From the NCBI GenBank assembly GCA_002415025.1, contig DIBR01000034.1:268920-332919 (forward strand): a stretch of DNA of 64,000 nucleotides. The letters run 5' to 3'. Both the position numbers and the translations under genes were made by a program. The notes below the pieces were generated by a model. It was not told where the DNA came from, did no database searches, and was given only the letters and a program-made list of their open reading frames with translations. Source of the DNA: Spongiibacteraceae bacterium UBA5047. GTDB lineage: Bacteria > Pseudomonadota > Gammaproteobacteria > Pseudomonadales > Spongiibacteraceae. Positions 49,989 through 58,961 of the stretch are shown here, piece after piece. Numbering within the stretch: position 1 is the first letter of the stretch; each line of letters opens with the position of its first letter.

Positions 49989-51614
49989 ATGCCGATTCTA
50001 TTTTCTCCTTGCCCCCTTCCACACGATAGCCAAGGCCAATCACCATCGAACCGACGTTGGCTGAAGATCCTCGCACTGTGTTCGGCGGCCTGCCTTTCCA
50101 CTCTGGCCAGCGGTGCAGTGAAAACGACAAGCGGTAAAGTGTCCGGCATTGAAGAGCAAGGAATCATTGCATACAAAGGTATCCCGTACGCCGCGCCCCC
50201 GGTAGGCAAGCTGCGCTGGAAAGCTCCACAACCACCGCGTAAGTGGAAGGGCGTACGCAAGGCAGATAGCTATGGCGCTACATGCCCTCAGACACCCGCC
50301 CCGTGGGAACAGGGGCCACTCAAATACGCTCACATGAGCGAAGACTGCCTGTTTCTCAACGTCTATACACCGCAAACGCCTTCTGACAAACCACTGCCAG
50401 TGATGGTATGGATTCACGGTGGTGGCTTTTCCTGGGGATCGAGCGAGGACGCTTACCAACATGGGTCGGGACTGGTTCCACAAGGCGTTATTCTGGTGAC
50501 GTTCAACTACCGTCTCGGCCCCCTTGGAAGCTTTGACTATCCGGGGCTGAACAGCCGTGACAAGCTACGAGGCAATTATCAACTGATGGATCAACAGGCA
50601 GCCTTGAAGTGGGTGCAACGCAATATCGCTGCCTTCGGCGGAAATGAAGAAAATGTTACCTTGTTTGGCGATTCGGCCGGAGGCTGGTCTGTAATGGGGC
50701 ATCTCAGCTCCCCCAAGGCAAAAGGCCTATTCCACAAAGCCATCGTCCAGAGTGGCACCTTCAACACAATGCCCTCTCGACAACTGGCCACATCCAAACC
50801 CGGACTGCCGTCGTTGCAGGACATTGGCCGGCATGTCGCCGAGCAACTGGGCCTTGAAGGCGACGATATTGCCGAGCAATTACGGCAAGTCCCGGCGCAA
50901 AAGCTGATCGAGGTAGGCCTCTCTCCCTTTGGCCAAATGAGCTATGGCCCGGTCGCGGACGGGAAGCTGCTCCCAGAAGACCCCTTAAAAGCGTGGCCGG
51001 TACGGATTGAAAACCCGGTACCAATCATTATGGGCTTGACCAGCCTGGAAGGTGTACTTATGTCCCTTCTGACAAATGCCGAACTTAAGGCACTGCTAGC
51101 GCCTTATGACGAGCGAGAGCTGACTGAGCTCTACGGTAAGCAACCCTTCCGAGAGATCGCCAGGCTGGTCTGGGAAGACCGCATGAGTTACGAACCAACA
51201 CGACGCTATCTCCGTGCCGCCGCCGCACAGGCACCGGCGATCTACAGTTATCACTTCGACTACGTTGCTCAATCGATGGCCGGAGCTCTTCCCGGCGCGC
51301 CTCACGGTACGGATGTGCCATATGTATTTCGAACTCTCGACATTGCAGCGAAAGAAGATCCAATGCCTGGTTACTCCGTCGCCGATAAAGACCGGCAGGT
51401 CAGTGATATCGTCAGCGCCTATTGGGTAGAGTTTGCCAAATCCGGAAACCCGAACAAAAAGGGCCTGCCCACCTGGCCTCGCTATACGGACAAAACAGAA
51501 ATCACATTGGAGATCGGTGATACTTTTCAGCAAAAGCCGGCGTTCCTTGCCAGGCGACTCGATTTTTATTCAACCTTTGCAGACAAATCCGAGAAGGGAA
51601 GCCAGCTTCATTAA
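49989..51614 (+). CDS. Exported type-B carboxylesterase (second copy)
   Basis: 541 residues. Hydrophobic signal at about 24-42 after a long polar N-region (a later start is possible but not required). Family blocks: YKGIPYAAPPVGKLRW, EDCLFLNVY, WIHGGGFSWGS, nucleophile Ser229 in FGDSAGG, and GAPHGTDVPYVF with catalytic His near residue 438. Paralogue of the preceding gene but well diverged, suggesting different ester substrates. A LysR gene follows on the same strand. Confidence 0.9.
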   Translation: MPILFSPCPLPHDSQGQSPSNRRWLKILALCSAACLSTLASGAVKTTSGKVSGIEEQGIIAYKGIPYAAPPVGKLRWKAPQPPRKWKGVRKADSYGATCPQTPAPWEQGPLKYAHMSEDCLFLNVYTPQTPSDKPLPVMVWIHGGGFSWGSSEDAYQHGSGLVPQGVILVTFNYRLGPLGSFDYPGLNSRDKLRGNYQLMDQQAALKWVQRNIAAFGGNEENVTLFGDSAGGWSVMGHLSSPKAKGLFHKAIVQSGTFNTMPSRQLATSKPGLPSLQDIGRHVAEQLGLEGDDIAEQLRQVPAQKLIEVGLSPFGQMSYGPVADGKLLPEDPLKAWPVRIENPVPIIMGLTSLEGVLMSLLTNAELKALLAPYDERELTELYGKQPFREIARLVWEDRMSYEPTRRYLRAAAAQAPAIYSYHFDYVAQSMAGALPGAPHGTDVPYVFRTLDIAAKEDPMPGYSVADKDRQVSDIVSAYWVEFAKSGNPNKKGLPTWPRYTDKTEITLEIGDTFQQKPAFLARRLDFYSTFADKSEKGSQLH

Positions 51615-51761
51615 CGAAACCGCTCCTGCGAGCACACCTTTCACCATGCCAGAAAATTGGTATCACACAGCCGGCGTGCAAGTTCCGCCGGCATGTCAAA
51701 AGGTATTGAACTGGGTCACTGAGCAATGCATCATCACTACTTTGACACCAAAGGTATTGCC

Positions 51762-52667
51762 ATGACCAATGCCGACGACTTGATACTGTTTGCCCGTATT
51801 GTCGAAGCTGGCAGCTTTGCCGCTGCCAGCAAGCACTGGGACATCCCCCGAGCTACACTTAGTCGGCGACTCGCCAGACTTGAGAGTCAGCTCGGCGTAT
51901 CTCTCATCAATCGCACGTCACGACAATTTTCCGTCACCGATTTCGGAATGCGGGTCTATCATCACTGCCTGGCAGTTATGACCGAAGTTGAAAAGGTCTA
52001 CAGTGAAGCTTCAGATATTCAGCAAGAGCCTAGCGGGACGTTACGAATCAGCTGCCCGGTCGTCATTGCACACACGGTAGTTGGGAAAATTGCAGCCAAG
52101 TTCGCCAAAGAATACGATCGTGTTCAGGTAGCCTTGGAGGTCACCAACCGTACAGTCGACCCAGTCGGGGAAGGTTTCGATCTGGTCATCCGACCCACGC
52201 CGTCACGGCTTGATGACGCGGAAATCATAGCGCGAAAAATAGCGGTTGGAGCCTTTCACCTGGTTGCAACACCCTCACTTGTAAAGTCTCTGTCAGCGCC
52301 CATATCGCCCGACTCGCTTCAGCATTTACCCGTTATCGGGTACGGCACTAATTTTGGACGACAACATTGGGTGTTGAAGAACGCGTCGGGACACCAGATG
52401 GACTTTCCTGTTACTCCTGTCTATGTAAGCGACAATCTCTTCGCTATTAAAGATGCGGCTCTCATCGGCATGGGTATCGCCGCCCTACCCGACGACATAT
52501 GCCACACGGAACTCGCTGCCAACACGCTGGTTCGCATTCTACCGGACTGGGCACCACCGCCAATGGAGTTTTTTGCACTTTATCCTTCCCGGCGCGGATT
52601 GGCCGCAGCGGGGCGAAAGTTTATCGAGTTCATGCAGGATTCAATGTCGATATCGCTTGCAGAGTAA
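51762..52667 (+). CDS. LysR-family transcriptional regulator
   Basis: About 301 residues from the ATG at 51762 (AAAGG ahead; the longer start at 51726 adds a His-rich stretch). N-terminal HTH: LILFARIVEAGSFAAASKHW then ATLSRRLARLESQLGVSLINRTS. The C-terminal effector domain resembles the CrgA/DsdC-like group (SGTLRISCPVVIAH). It may regulate the esterase genes or the downstream minus-strand operon; the target is not visible from the sequence. Confidence 0.9.
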   Translation: MTNADDLILFARIVEAGSFAAASKHWDIPRATLSRRLARLESQLGVSLINRTSRQFSVTDFGMRVYHHCLAVMTEVEKVYSEASDIQQEPSGTLRISCPVVIAHTVVGKIAAKFAKEYDRVQVALEVTNRTVDPVGEGFDLVIRPTPSRLDDAEIIARKIAVGAFHLVATPSLVKSLSAPISPDSLQHLPVIGYGTNFGRQHWVLKNASGHQMDFPVTPVYVSDNLFAIKDAALIGMGIAALPDDICHTELAANTLVRILPDWAPPPMEFFALYPSRRGLAAAGRKFIEFMQDSMSISLAE

Positions 52668-52757
52668 TACCGATAACTCGGCGCTGGCGCCACATACTTT
52701 TCTAAACATAACAACCTATCGAAATGTTCAGTGAGCGAGCCCACGCCATCGCAAAGT

Positions 52758-54848
52758 CTAGAGAAGAAAGCCCGCCCCTTCATTTACCAGCTTTTCGAGC
52801 AGCGGCGCGGGTCGCCAAAGGTCATCACCAAGTTGATTATAGTATTCGCCAATGCACTCACGAACTTCACGCAACCCAACTGAGTCAGCAAAGTATAATG
52901 GCCCTCCTCGATGACGTGGAAAGCCGTAGCCATTTACCATTATCACATCAATATCGTCCGCCCTGAGCGCCACACCTTCCTCTAACAGCCGCGCGCCCTC
53001 ATTCACGATCGAATACATCAGACGCTCCACAATTTCTGTGCGGGAAATTTTTCTCTGAGCTATTCCTAGTTGGCCAGCTTCAGTAATTATCAGTTGTTCT
53101 ACTTCCTTGTCAGCGTGCGCCTCCCGCGAGCCGTCTTCGTACCGGTAGAATCCTGCACGGCTTTTCTGTCCAAGCCTTCCGCGCTCAACCAATACATTAC
53201 CTACGTGGAAATGTCTGGGGTCATCAGGCAAGACACCTCTGGATTGTCGAGCTTTATAGCCTATATCCAGTCCAGCTAAATCCAGGGTTGAAAACGGCCC
53301 CATGGCCATACCCCATTCGACCATCGCCGCATCTATGTCAGCCGGCGTTGCGCCTTCCAACAGAATATTCTGTGCCTCCCGGACGTATGCCGTAAACAAC
53401 CGATTACCGACGAATCCGTAGCAGACACCTACCGTAACGGGTATTTTCCCCATCCTCTTGGCCAGCTTGACTACCGTAGCGTGTACCTCGGGAGAACACC
53501 GGGAAGTTCGCACTACCTCCAGTAACCGCATCACGTTGGCGGGGCTAAAAAAGTGCATACCTATCACATCTTCCGGGCGGCATGTATATGAGGCCAACTG
53601 ATCGATGTCCAAATAGGAAGTGTTTGACGCGAGAATGGCGCCTTGTTTGCACACTTTATCAAGAGTTTCGAAAACCTGTTTCTTTACTTCCATGCTTTCG
53701 AATACTGCCTCAACCACCAGGTCGGCATCACACAGATCTTCGTACTTCAATGTTCCGTAAATCAATGCAATGCGTGTATCCGCCTCGACGTCAGTGAGCC
53801 TGGCTTTCGCGACGCCAGTTTTATAGCTCTTGCGAATAAACTCCTGACCCCGACCAAGAGTGGCGGCGCTAATATCAAGCAATGTTACCGGAATACCTGC
53901 ATCCGCAAAGCACATGGCAATTCCGGCTCCCATCATCCCTGCCCCGACTACGGCCACGCGACGAACAGGACGGGGCGGCAAACCACCACCAGAAATCTTG
54001 GCGGCTTTTCTTTCCGCGAAGAACTGGTAACGCATAGCCTTTGATACCGGAGACTTGACGCATTCCTGAAAAATTTCACGCTCGCGATCCAGCCCGTCGG
54101 CAAAGGGCAGAGTCGCGGCGGCCTCCAACGCGTCGATGATTGCGGCCTGAGCGGTATTCCCGGAATTACGGCGTGCAAGCGCCTCCCGCTTGTCACGCCA
54201 ATAGCACTCAGATATGCCGCTGAGATCTATTGTCAGATCTCTCGTTCTGCGGACAAAACTACGCTCACGACGCGCACCCCATTGGGCGAGAGACTTTGCA
54301 AAAATCAAAGCCTCGCCCAACAGGTTCGAATCCACTACATGGTCAATCAACCCCAAATCACAGGCTTTGCCCGCGGACACCTGTTTACCGCCGGAAATAA
54401 TCTCCATAGCAGCATCCATACCAACCAGTCGAGGCAGACGCTGGGTACCCCCACCACCGGGGATAAGCCCCAGAGAAACTTCAGGAAATCCAATTTCCGC
54501 ACTCACCAGTGCGCATCGGTAATGACATGCCAACGCCAATTCCATGCCGCCACCCAGTGCAGCGCCGTGGATCGCCGCCACAACCGGCTTGGATGAAGAT
54601 TCAATAGCATTGAGCAACTCCGCCAATGCAGGCGCCCTGGGCGCTTTTCCGAACTCGTTTATATCGGCGCCAGCGACAAATGTACCGCCATCGCATGCAA
54701 GCACGATGGCGGTTGATGTGTCACTTTTCGCCCGTTGCACAGCCTCCAGAAGCTCACTACGCAGTGAATGCGAGAGTGCATTGACTGGCGGGTTGTTAAT
54801 TGTGAGAACCACTATATTGTCTATCGATTGATAAGAGACTGCGCTCAT
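52758..54848 (-). CDS. Bifunctional enoyl-CoA hydratase/3-hydroxyacyl-CoA dehydrogenase
   Basis: 696 residues. Crotonase domain about 1-190 (GTFVAGADINEF oxyanion, HGAALGGGMELALAC, GFPEVSLGLIPGGGGTQRL with both Glu), then an NAD-binding 3-hydroxyacyl-CoA dehydrogenase domain from about 297 (VAVVGAGMMGAGIAMCFADAG), catalytic HFFSPA-type segment (GMHFFSPANVMRLLEVV) and the C-terminal dimer domain duplicated. It is the monomeric FadJ/peroxisomal MFE-like type. Predicted to act on ring-derived CoA thioesters in the lower pathway. Convergent with the LysR gene across 90 bases; followed upstream by thiolase. Confidence 0.93.
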   Translation of the reverse strand: MSAVSYQSIDNIVVLTINNPPVNALSHSLRSELLEAVQRAKSDTSTAIVLACDGGTFVAGADINEFGKAPRAPALAELLNAIESSSKPVVAAIHGAALGGGMELALACHYRCALVSAEIGFPEVSLGLIPGGGGTQRLPRLVGMDAAMEIISGGKQVSAGKACDLGLIDHVVDSNLLGEALIFAKSLAQWGARRERSFVRRTRDLTIDLSGISECYWRDKREALARRNSGNTAQAAIIDALEAAATLPFADGLDREREIFQECVKSPVSKAMRYQFFAERKAAKISGGGLPPRPVRRVAVVGAGMMGAGIAMCFADAGIPVTLLDISAATLGRGQEFIRKSYKTGVAKARLTDVEADTRIALIYGTLKYEDLCDADLVVEAVFESMEVKKQVFETLDKVCKQGAILASNTSYLDIDQLASYTCRPEDVIGMHFFSPANVMRLLEVVRTSRCSPEVHATVVKLAKRMGKIPVTVGVCYGFVGNRLFTAYVREAQNILLEGATPADIDAAMVEWGMAMGPFSTLDLAGLDIGYKARQSRGVLPDDPRHFHVGNVLVERGRLGQKSRAGFYRYEDGSREAHADKEVEQLIITEAGQLGIAQRKISRTEIVERLMYSIVNEGARLLEEGVALRADDIDVIMVNGYGFPRHRGGPLYFADSVGLREVRECIGEYYNQLGDDLWRPAPLLEKLVNEGAGFLL

Positions 54849-54883
54849 AATCAGTTCCTGTACTTAGAATTAGCTAATAGGGA

Positions 54884-56086
54884 TTACACACGCTCGATAA
54901 TGAGCGCTATCCCCTGCCCCATACCAATGCACATGGTTGCCAGCGCGAATCGCCCTCCGCTTGACTCCAACTGCCGTAATGCCGTGAGAACAATCCGCGA
55001 ACCCGAGGCCCCCAGCGGGTGGCCAATAGCGATAGCTCCGCCGTTGGGGTTAACGCGACTGTCGTTAAAATCGATATCAAGCAGTTTCAGGCATCCTAGT
55101 GCTTGGGCAGCGAAAGCCTCATTGAGCTCAATGACATCCATATCTCGCAGCCGGAGGTTAGCCCGGGCAAGTGCTTTGCGACTCGCCTCGACGGGACCAA
55201 TTCCCATAAGCTTCGGCTCAACTCCGGCAACGGCACCTGCGATCACTCTTCCACGCGGCCTCAAACCGATGGTTGAACCGACCTCGCGAGTGCCCAACAA
55301 AAGTGCTACGGCTCCGTCGTTAATCCCGGAAGCGTTCCCGGCAGTCACCACCCCCCCGGAAAACAACGGCTTTAGTGCTTGCAATGCTTCATACGTGGTA
55401 TCGCTCCGAGGGTGCTCATCTCTGCTCACCTGTAGAGCGGGCTGCTTTCGCCTGGAGGGAAGTTCGACCGCTACAATTTCACTCTCATAGAAGCCCGCCT
55501 CGCTTGCAAGGCGATACTTGGTTTGTGAGGCAAGAGAAAACCTGTCGCAATCTTCACGGCTAATATCAAACGCCGCCGCCACATTGTCGGCTGTCTCAGG
55601 CATGCTGTCGCTACCGACCATGGCGGTTAATGCCGGGTTAGGGAATCGCTCACCAATACTGGAATCAAAAATGTTCGCGCTTCGGCTATAGGCAGATTCT
55701 GCCTTGCCAATAACAAAAGGGGCGCGGCTCATACTTTCCACGCCACCAGCGATATATAGCCGACCGTCGCCACAATGAATAGCCCGTGCGACGTCCATCA
55801 CCGCCGACAAACTGCTGCCGCACAATCGGTTTACAGTTTGCCCAGCCACGTCTATCGGAATTCCGGCCAGCAGTCCGGCCATTCGTGCGATATTGCGGCA
55901 ATCTTCGCCCGCCTGATTCGCCGCGCCAATCACAATATCTTCAACAAACGCCCCTGCTTTCGGGCAGCTATGAAGAACTTCCTGCAACACTTTAGCCAGC
56001 AGGTCGTCAGGCCTGACCGAGGCCAGCGCACCTCCATAACGACCAAACGGCGTCCGTGCTCCGGCATAAATATAGGCATCGTACAT
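54884..56086 (-). CDS. Thiolase (acetyl-CoA C-acyltransferase / beta-ketoadipyl-CoA thiolase type)
   Basis: 400 residues. Nucleophile Cys89 in VNRLCGSSLSAV, His in NGGAIAIGHPLGASG and the second Cys in TMCIGMGQG near the C-terminus. The start MYDAYIYAGARTPFGRYGGAL is like PcaF/PaaJ thiolases, which cleave 3-oxoadipyl-CoA. Here it would release acetyl-CoA from the last ring-derived 3-oxoacyl-CoA. Lies 35 bases upstream of the hydratase/dehydrogenase gene on the same strand. Confidence 0.93.
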   Translation of the reverse strand: MYDAYIYAGARTPFGRYGGALASVRPDDLLAKVLQEVLHSCPKAGAFVEDIVIGAANQAGEDCRNIARMAGLLAGIPIDVAGQTVNRLCGSSLSAVMDVARAIHCGDGRLYIAGGVESMSRAPFVIGKAESAYSRSANIFDSSIGERFPNPALTAMVGSDSMPETADNVAAAFDISREDCDRFSLASQTKYRLASEAGFYESEIVAVELPSRRKQPALQVSRDEHPRSDTTYEALQALKPLFSGGVVTAGNASGINDGAVALLLGTREVGSTIGLRPRGRVIAGAVAGVEPKLMGIGPVEASRKALARANLRLRDMDVIELNEAFAAQALGCLKLLDIDFNDSRVNPNGGAIAIGHPLGASGSRIVLTALRQLESSGGRFALATMCIGMGQGIALIIERV

Positions 56087-56131
56087 ATACGCAGCATCCT
56101 TTCGCTCAGTACTTACGGAAATTAGGGGGCG

Positions 56132-56530
56132 CTACCGCTCATGAGGAAGCACGGCCGTGGTTTCAATTTCGACCTTCGCTTGGTCTTCTATAAGAGCAAC
56201 AACCTGCACCATCGCCATCACAGGGTAATGCTGCCCGATCACATCCCGGTACACTCGACCCAACTGTTTTAATGACTGGAGGTATTCTTCCTTGTCCGTT
56301 ATATACCAGGTCATGCGCACTATGTGCTCCGGTCGCGCCCCGCCGGCATTCAGGATCGCAACGGTATTGAGCAAAGCCTGACGAACCTGCTCCACGAAAT
56401 CATCACTACCAAAAACTTCTTGCTCATCCCATCCGATCTGTCCGCCGATATACAGCGTTTTGCCTTCCGTGAGAATGCCATTTGTATAGCCTCTAGGTTT
56501 CGGCCAGCCTTCCGGTTGAATAATTTGCAT
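56132..56530 (-). CDS. Rid-family (YjgF/L-PSP) protein lacking the canonical Arg
   Basis: 132 residues from the ATG at 56530 (AAGGGTG ahead). Typical fold: LYIGGQIGWDE, DFVEQVRQALLNTVAILNAGGA and VEIETTAV. At the position of the substrate-binding Arg105 of RidA (PARS-V) this protein has Met105 (YPVMAMVQV), so it is not an archetypal RidA imine deaminase and falls with Rid subgroups of unassigned or specialised function. In an operon likely to handle an amino-substituted ring product, hydrolysis of an enamine/imine intermediate is an attractive but unproven role. Confidence 0.88.
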   Translation of the reverse strand: MQIIQPEGWPKPRGYTNGILTEGKTLYIGGQIGWDEQEVFGSDDFVEQVRQALLNTVAILNAGGARPEHIVRMTWYITDKEEYLQSLKQLGRVYRDVIGQHYPVMAMVQVVALIEDQAKVEIETTAVLPHER

Positions 56531-56603
56531 GGTGTTCACCCTTACTTAATCCCGTGAAATCAGAACGTCGAACGCCAGCCAGCAGTCGGCATGGCGGCCG
56601 CAC

Positions 56604-57788
56604 TTACAATACTCCGGCATTGGCTAATGTCTGGCGCGCAATGATTAATTTCTGTACCTCCGAGGCACCTTCATATATCCGCAGAGCACGAATTTCCCGA
56701 TACAATTCTTCGACTTTTACACCACACGTGACCCCCATCCCTCCAAACAATTGCACTGCGGCATCAATGGTGAGCTGCGCTGAATCGGTTGCGTGCAACT
56801 TGGCCATGGCCGCCTCGCGGGTCACGCGGTCAGCCATGCAGTCGCGCGTCCACGCTGCGCGATATATCAGCAGCGCACTGGTATCGATATTCAGAGCCAT
56901 ATCTGCCAGCTGCGACTGAACACCGGGAATGGCGGTCATCGGTGCTCCGAATAACTCGCGCGAACTGGTCCGGCCCAGCGCCTCATTGAGAGCACAGCGT
57001 GAAAACCCCAGAGCTGCAGCGCCAACCGTCGACCTGCATACGTCGAGAGTGGCCATGGCAACTCTGAATCCCTGGCCTTCAGCCCCCAGCATTTTGTCTT
57101 TAGAAATACGGCAGCCATTAAATTTTAAGCGCGCCAAGGGGTGCGGTGCGATAACATCAATGCGCTCAGCGATTTCCAATCCGGCTGTGTCGGCGTCGAG
57201 AATAAAGGCACTGATCCCACCTGCACCCGGACCGCCCGTGCGTGCAAACACCGTATAGAAACTTGCAATACCGCCATTGGAGATAAAGGTCTTCTCGCCA
57301 TGGATCACGTAATCATCACCATCTCGAACAGCGGATGTACGTAATGAGGCCACGTCAGACCCTGCATCTGGTTCCGTCAAAGCAAAGGCGGCAAGCTTGT
57401 CACCGGCACTGACCGCGGCAAGATAATCCTGCTGAAGCTCGTCTGTGCCATACAAGCTGATGGCGACGCTTCCCAAACACTGCATCGCAAAGGCGAAGTC
57501 TGCCAGACCCGAATACCGAGCGAGCGTCTCGCGAATGATGCACATACTGCGCACATCGAGCTTTTCATTCAGACTTCGACGCGCCACGCTGTATTGGAGG
57601 AAGCCAGCTGCCGCGAGCTGCCGCACCAATGCCCTGCAGACCTCATCAACATCCACTGATCCGTGAGCAGAGGGGTCTATATTCTTCTCCGCCCACGCCT
57701 CAATCTCTTCAGCCAACTTGCGGTGCCTATGTTCCAGAAAAGGCCAGTCCAAATGACTTTTATCAAGTGCCGGAATATTATTTGCCAT
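56604..57788 (-). CDS. Acyl-CoA dehydrogenase
   Basis: 394 residues. FAD-dependent dehydrogenase with AFALTEPDAGSDVASLRTSA (substrate/flavin region), GEKTFISNGGIASFY, and the C-terminal QLFGGMGVTCGVKVEELYREIRALRIYEGASEVQKLIIAR, where the catalytic base Glu in YEGASE is present. Probably introduces a double bond into an alicyclic or opened-ring CoA ester. ATG overlaps the upstream hydratase stop (TGATG). Confidence 0.93.
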   Translation of the reverse strand: MANNIPALDKSHLDWPFLEHRHRKLAEEIEAWAEKNIDPSAHGSVDVDEVCRALVRQLAAAGFLQYSVARRSLNEKLDVRSMCIIRETLARYSGLADFAFAMQCLGSVAISLYGTDELQQDYLAAVSAGDKLAAFALTEPDAGSDVASLRTSAVRDGDDYVIHGEKTFISNGGIASFYTVFARTGGPGAGGISAFILDADTAGLEIAERIDVIAPHPLARLKFNGCRISKDKMLGAEGQGFRVAMATLDVCRSTVGAAALGFSRCALNEALGRTSSRELFGAPMTAIPGVQSQLADMALNIDTSALLIYRAAWTRDCMADRVTREAAMAKLHATDSAQLTIDAAVQLFGGMGVTCGVKVEELYREIRALRIYEGASEVQKLIIARQTLANAGVL

Positions 57789-58621
57789 CAGTTTCCTCCA
57801 AATTCAGGCTTTTTCTTATCGACAAAGGCTCTGTAAGCTCGTTTGAAATCGGCGGTTTGCATACACAGCGCCTGCGCCTGCGCCTCTGCCTCTATTGCCT
57901 GATCAATACTCATATTCCATTCCTGGTGAAGCATTGTTTTCGTGATGCCATGCGCAAAAGTTGGCCCCTCGACCAGCGTATGCGCCAACTCACGAGCCTC
58001 ATCAAGTAGCGATTCCGAGCTGCAAAGCCTGTTGTAGAAACCCCATTGCTCGCCTTCTTCTGCCCGCATTATGCGTCCGGTATACAACAGATCTGCAGCG
58101 CGCCCTTGACCAATTAGGCGCGGCAACATCGCACAAGCACCCATGTCGCACCCGGCCAGGCCTACACGGGTGAAAACGAATCCCACTTTCGCCTTGTCGG
58201 TGCCGTAGCGAAAGTCGCTTGCCATCGCTACGATCGCACCTGCACCAACGCAGACACCATCCACCGCCGATACAATAGGCTGCGGGCACTGGCGCATGGC
58301 CTTGATCAAATCACCCGTCATGCGAGTAAATTCAAGCAAGCCGCAGATATCCATTTCTGTTAGCGGACCGATAATGTCGTGCACATCACCACCGGAGCAA
58401 AAATTACCTCCCGAGCCTGTTACAACCACAGCTTTGACGTCGGCCACATATACGAGATCACGAAAGGTATCGCGAAGCTCGGCATAAGAATCAAATGTGA
58501 GCGGGTTTTTCCGATCGGGAATATTCAGCGTTATCGTTGCTACGCCGCTGTCGTAGTGCCACAGAAAATGTGTCGGGGCGAAGGTTGTCGGGTCAAACCG
58601 GTTTTCATTTCTCACGTTCAC
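57788..58621 (-). CDS. Enoyl-CoA hydratase/isomerase family protein
   Basis: 277 residues. Crotonase fold: DRKNPLTFDSYAELR, oxyanion hole GNFCSGGDVHD and DGVCVGAGAIVAMASDFRYG, then GFVFTRVGLAGCDMGACAMLPRLIG; the second position lacks the usual Glu-Leu pattern, resembling ring-modifying crotonases such as BadI-like or hydroxycinnamoyl types more than classical hydratases. Start is GTG at 58621 or, with better spacing to AGGAG, GTG at 58615. First gene of the minus-strand lower-pathway operon (58621 down to 52758). Confidence 0.88.
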   Translation of the reverse strand: MNVRNENRFDPTTFAPTHFLWHYDSGVATITLNIPDRKNPLTFDSYAELRDTFRDLVYVADVKAVVVTGSGGNFCSGGDVHDIIGPLTEMDICGLLEFTRMTGDLIKAMRQCPQPIVSAVDGVCVGAGAIVAMASDFRYGTDKAKVGFVFTRVGLAGCDMGACAMLPRLIGQGRAADLLYTGRIMRAEEGEQWGFYNRLCSSESLLDEARELAHTLVEGPTFAHGITKTMLHQEWNMSIDQAIEAEAQAQALCMQTADFKRAYRAFVDKKKPEFGGN

Positions 58622-58748
58622 TCGCTCCTGTCATTGGAAATCCTGAAAACTGTGCAATACGCACAAGCACCAACCTCGCGTTAACCGAACGGCCTTCCTG
58701 CTAGCCCAAGAATTGGCAGATGCGAGAGCATTGTATCGGCGATATATA

Positions 58749-58781
58749 TTACTTGCAAATAGTTTACGTGCAATATATTAT
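58749..58781. promoter_or_regulatory. Candidate MarR operators (two half-overlapping sites)
   Basis: TTACTTGCAA at 58749-58758 and TTACGTGCAA at 58764-58773 are related imperfect dyads 15 bp apart, centre to centre. The 19-mer at 58763-58781 (TTTACGTGCAATATATTAT) matches 60481-60499 with two differences. Position between divergent genes suits control of both directions. Confidence 0.65.
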
Positions 58782-58887
58782 GCCAACCATATCTCCTGCA
58801 GGCAGTATAAGGATTGCAGACCCAAGCACGAGATTGCCCGGAGTCGGCTCACAGTAGCTTGTGGCGCTAAAAACAAGGATTTTTCTA

Positions 58888-58939
58888 CGCTGCCCCTGAT
58901 TATTATTCTCTCAGCGTCCTGCAGGGGCAGCGTTTTTTT
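58888..58939 (+). terminator. Terminator-like hairpin in the SDR leader (possible attenuator)
   Basis: Arms CGCTGCCCCTG (58888-58898) and CAGGGGCAGCG (58922-58932) are exact complements, with a 23-base loop and seven T. It ends 22 bases before the SDR ATG with no plus-strand gene upstream to terminate. CCTGCAGG occurs at 58795-58802 and again at 58918-58925, so an alternative pairing that disrupts the stem is possible. Confidence 0.6.
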
Positions 58940-58961
58940 CTACTCACACCAAGGCTGAAGA

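Larger units (their letters stand above)
58622..58961. other. 340-base divergent regulatory region
   Basis: Lies between the minus-strand beta-oxidation-like operon and the plus-strand SDR gene. It contains the paired operator-like elements at 58749-58781 and a terminator-like hairpin at 58888-58939, both listed separately. No open reading frame with credible coding character was found. Confidence 0.6.
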
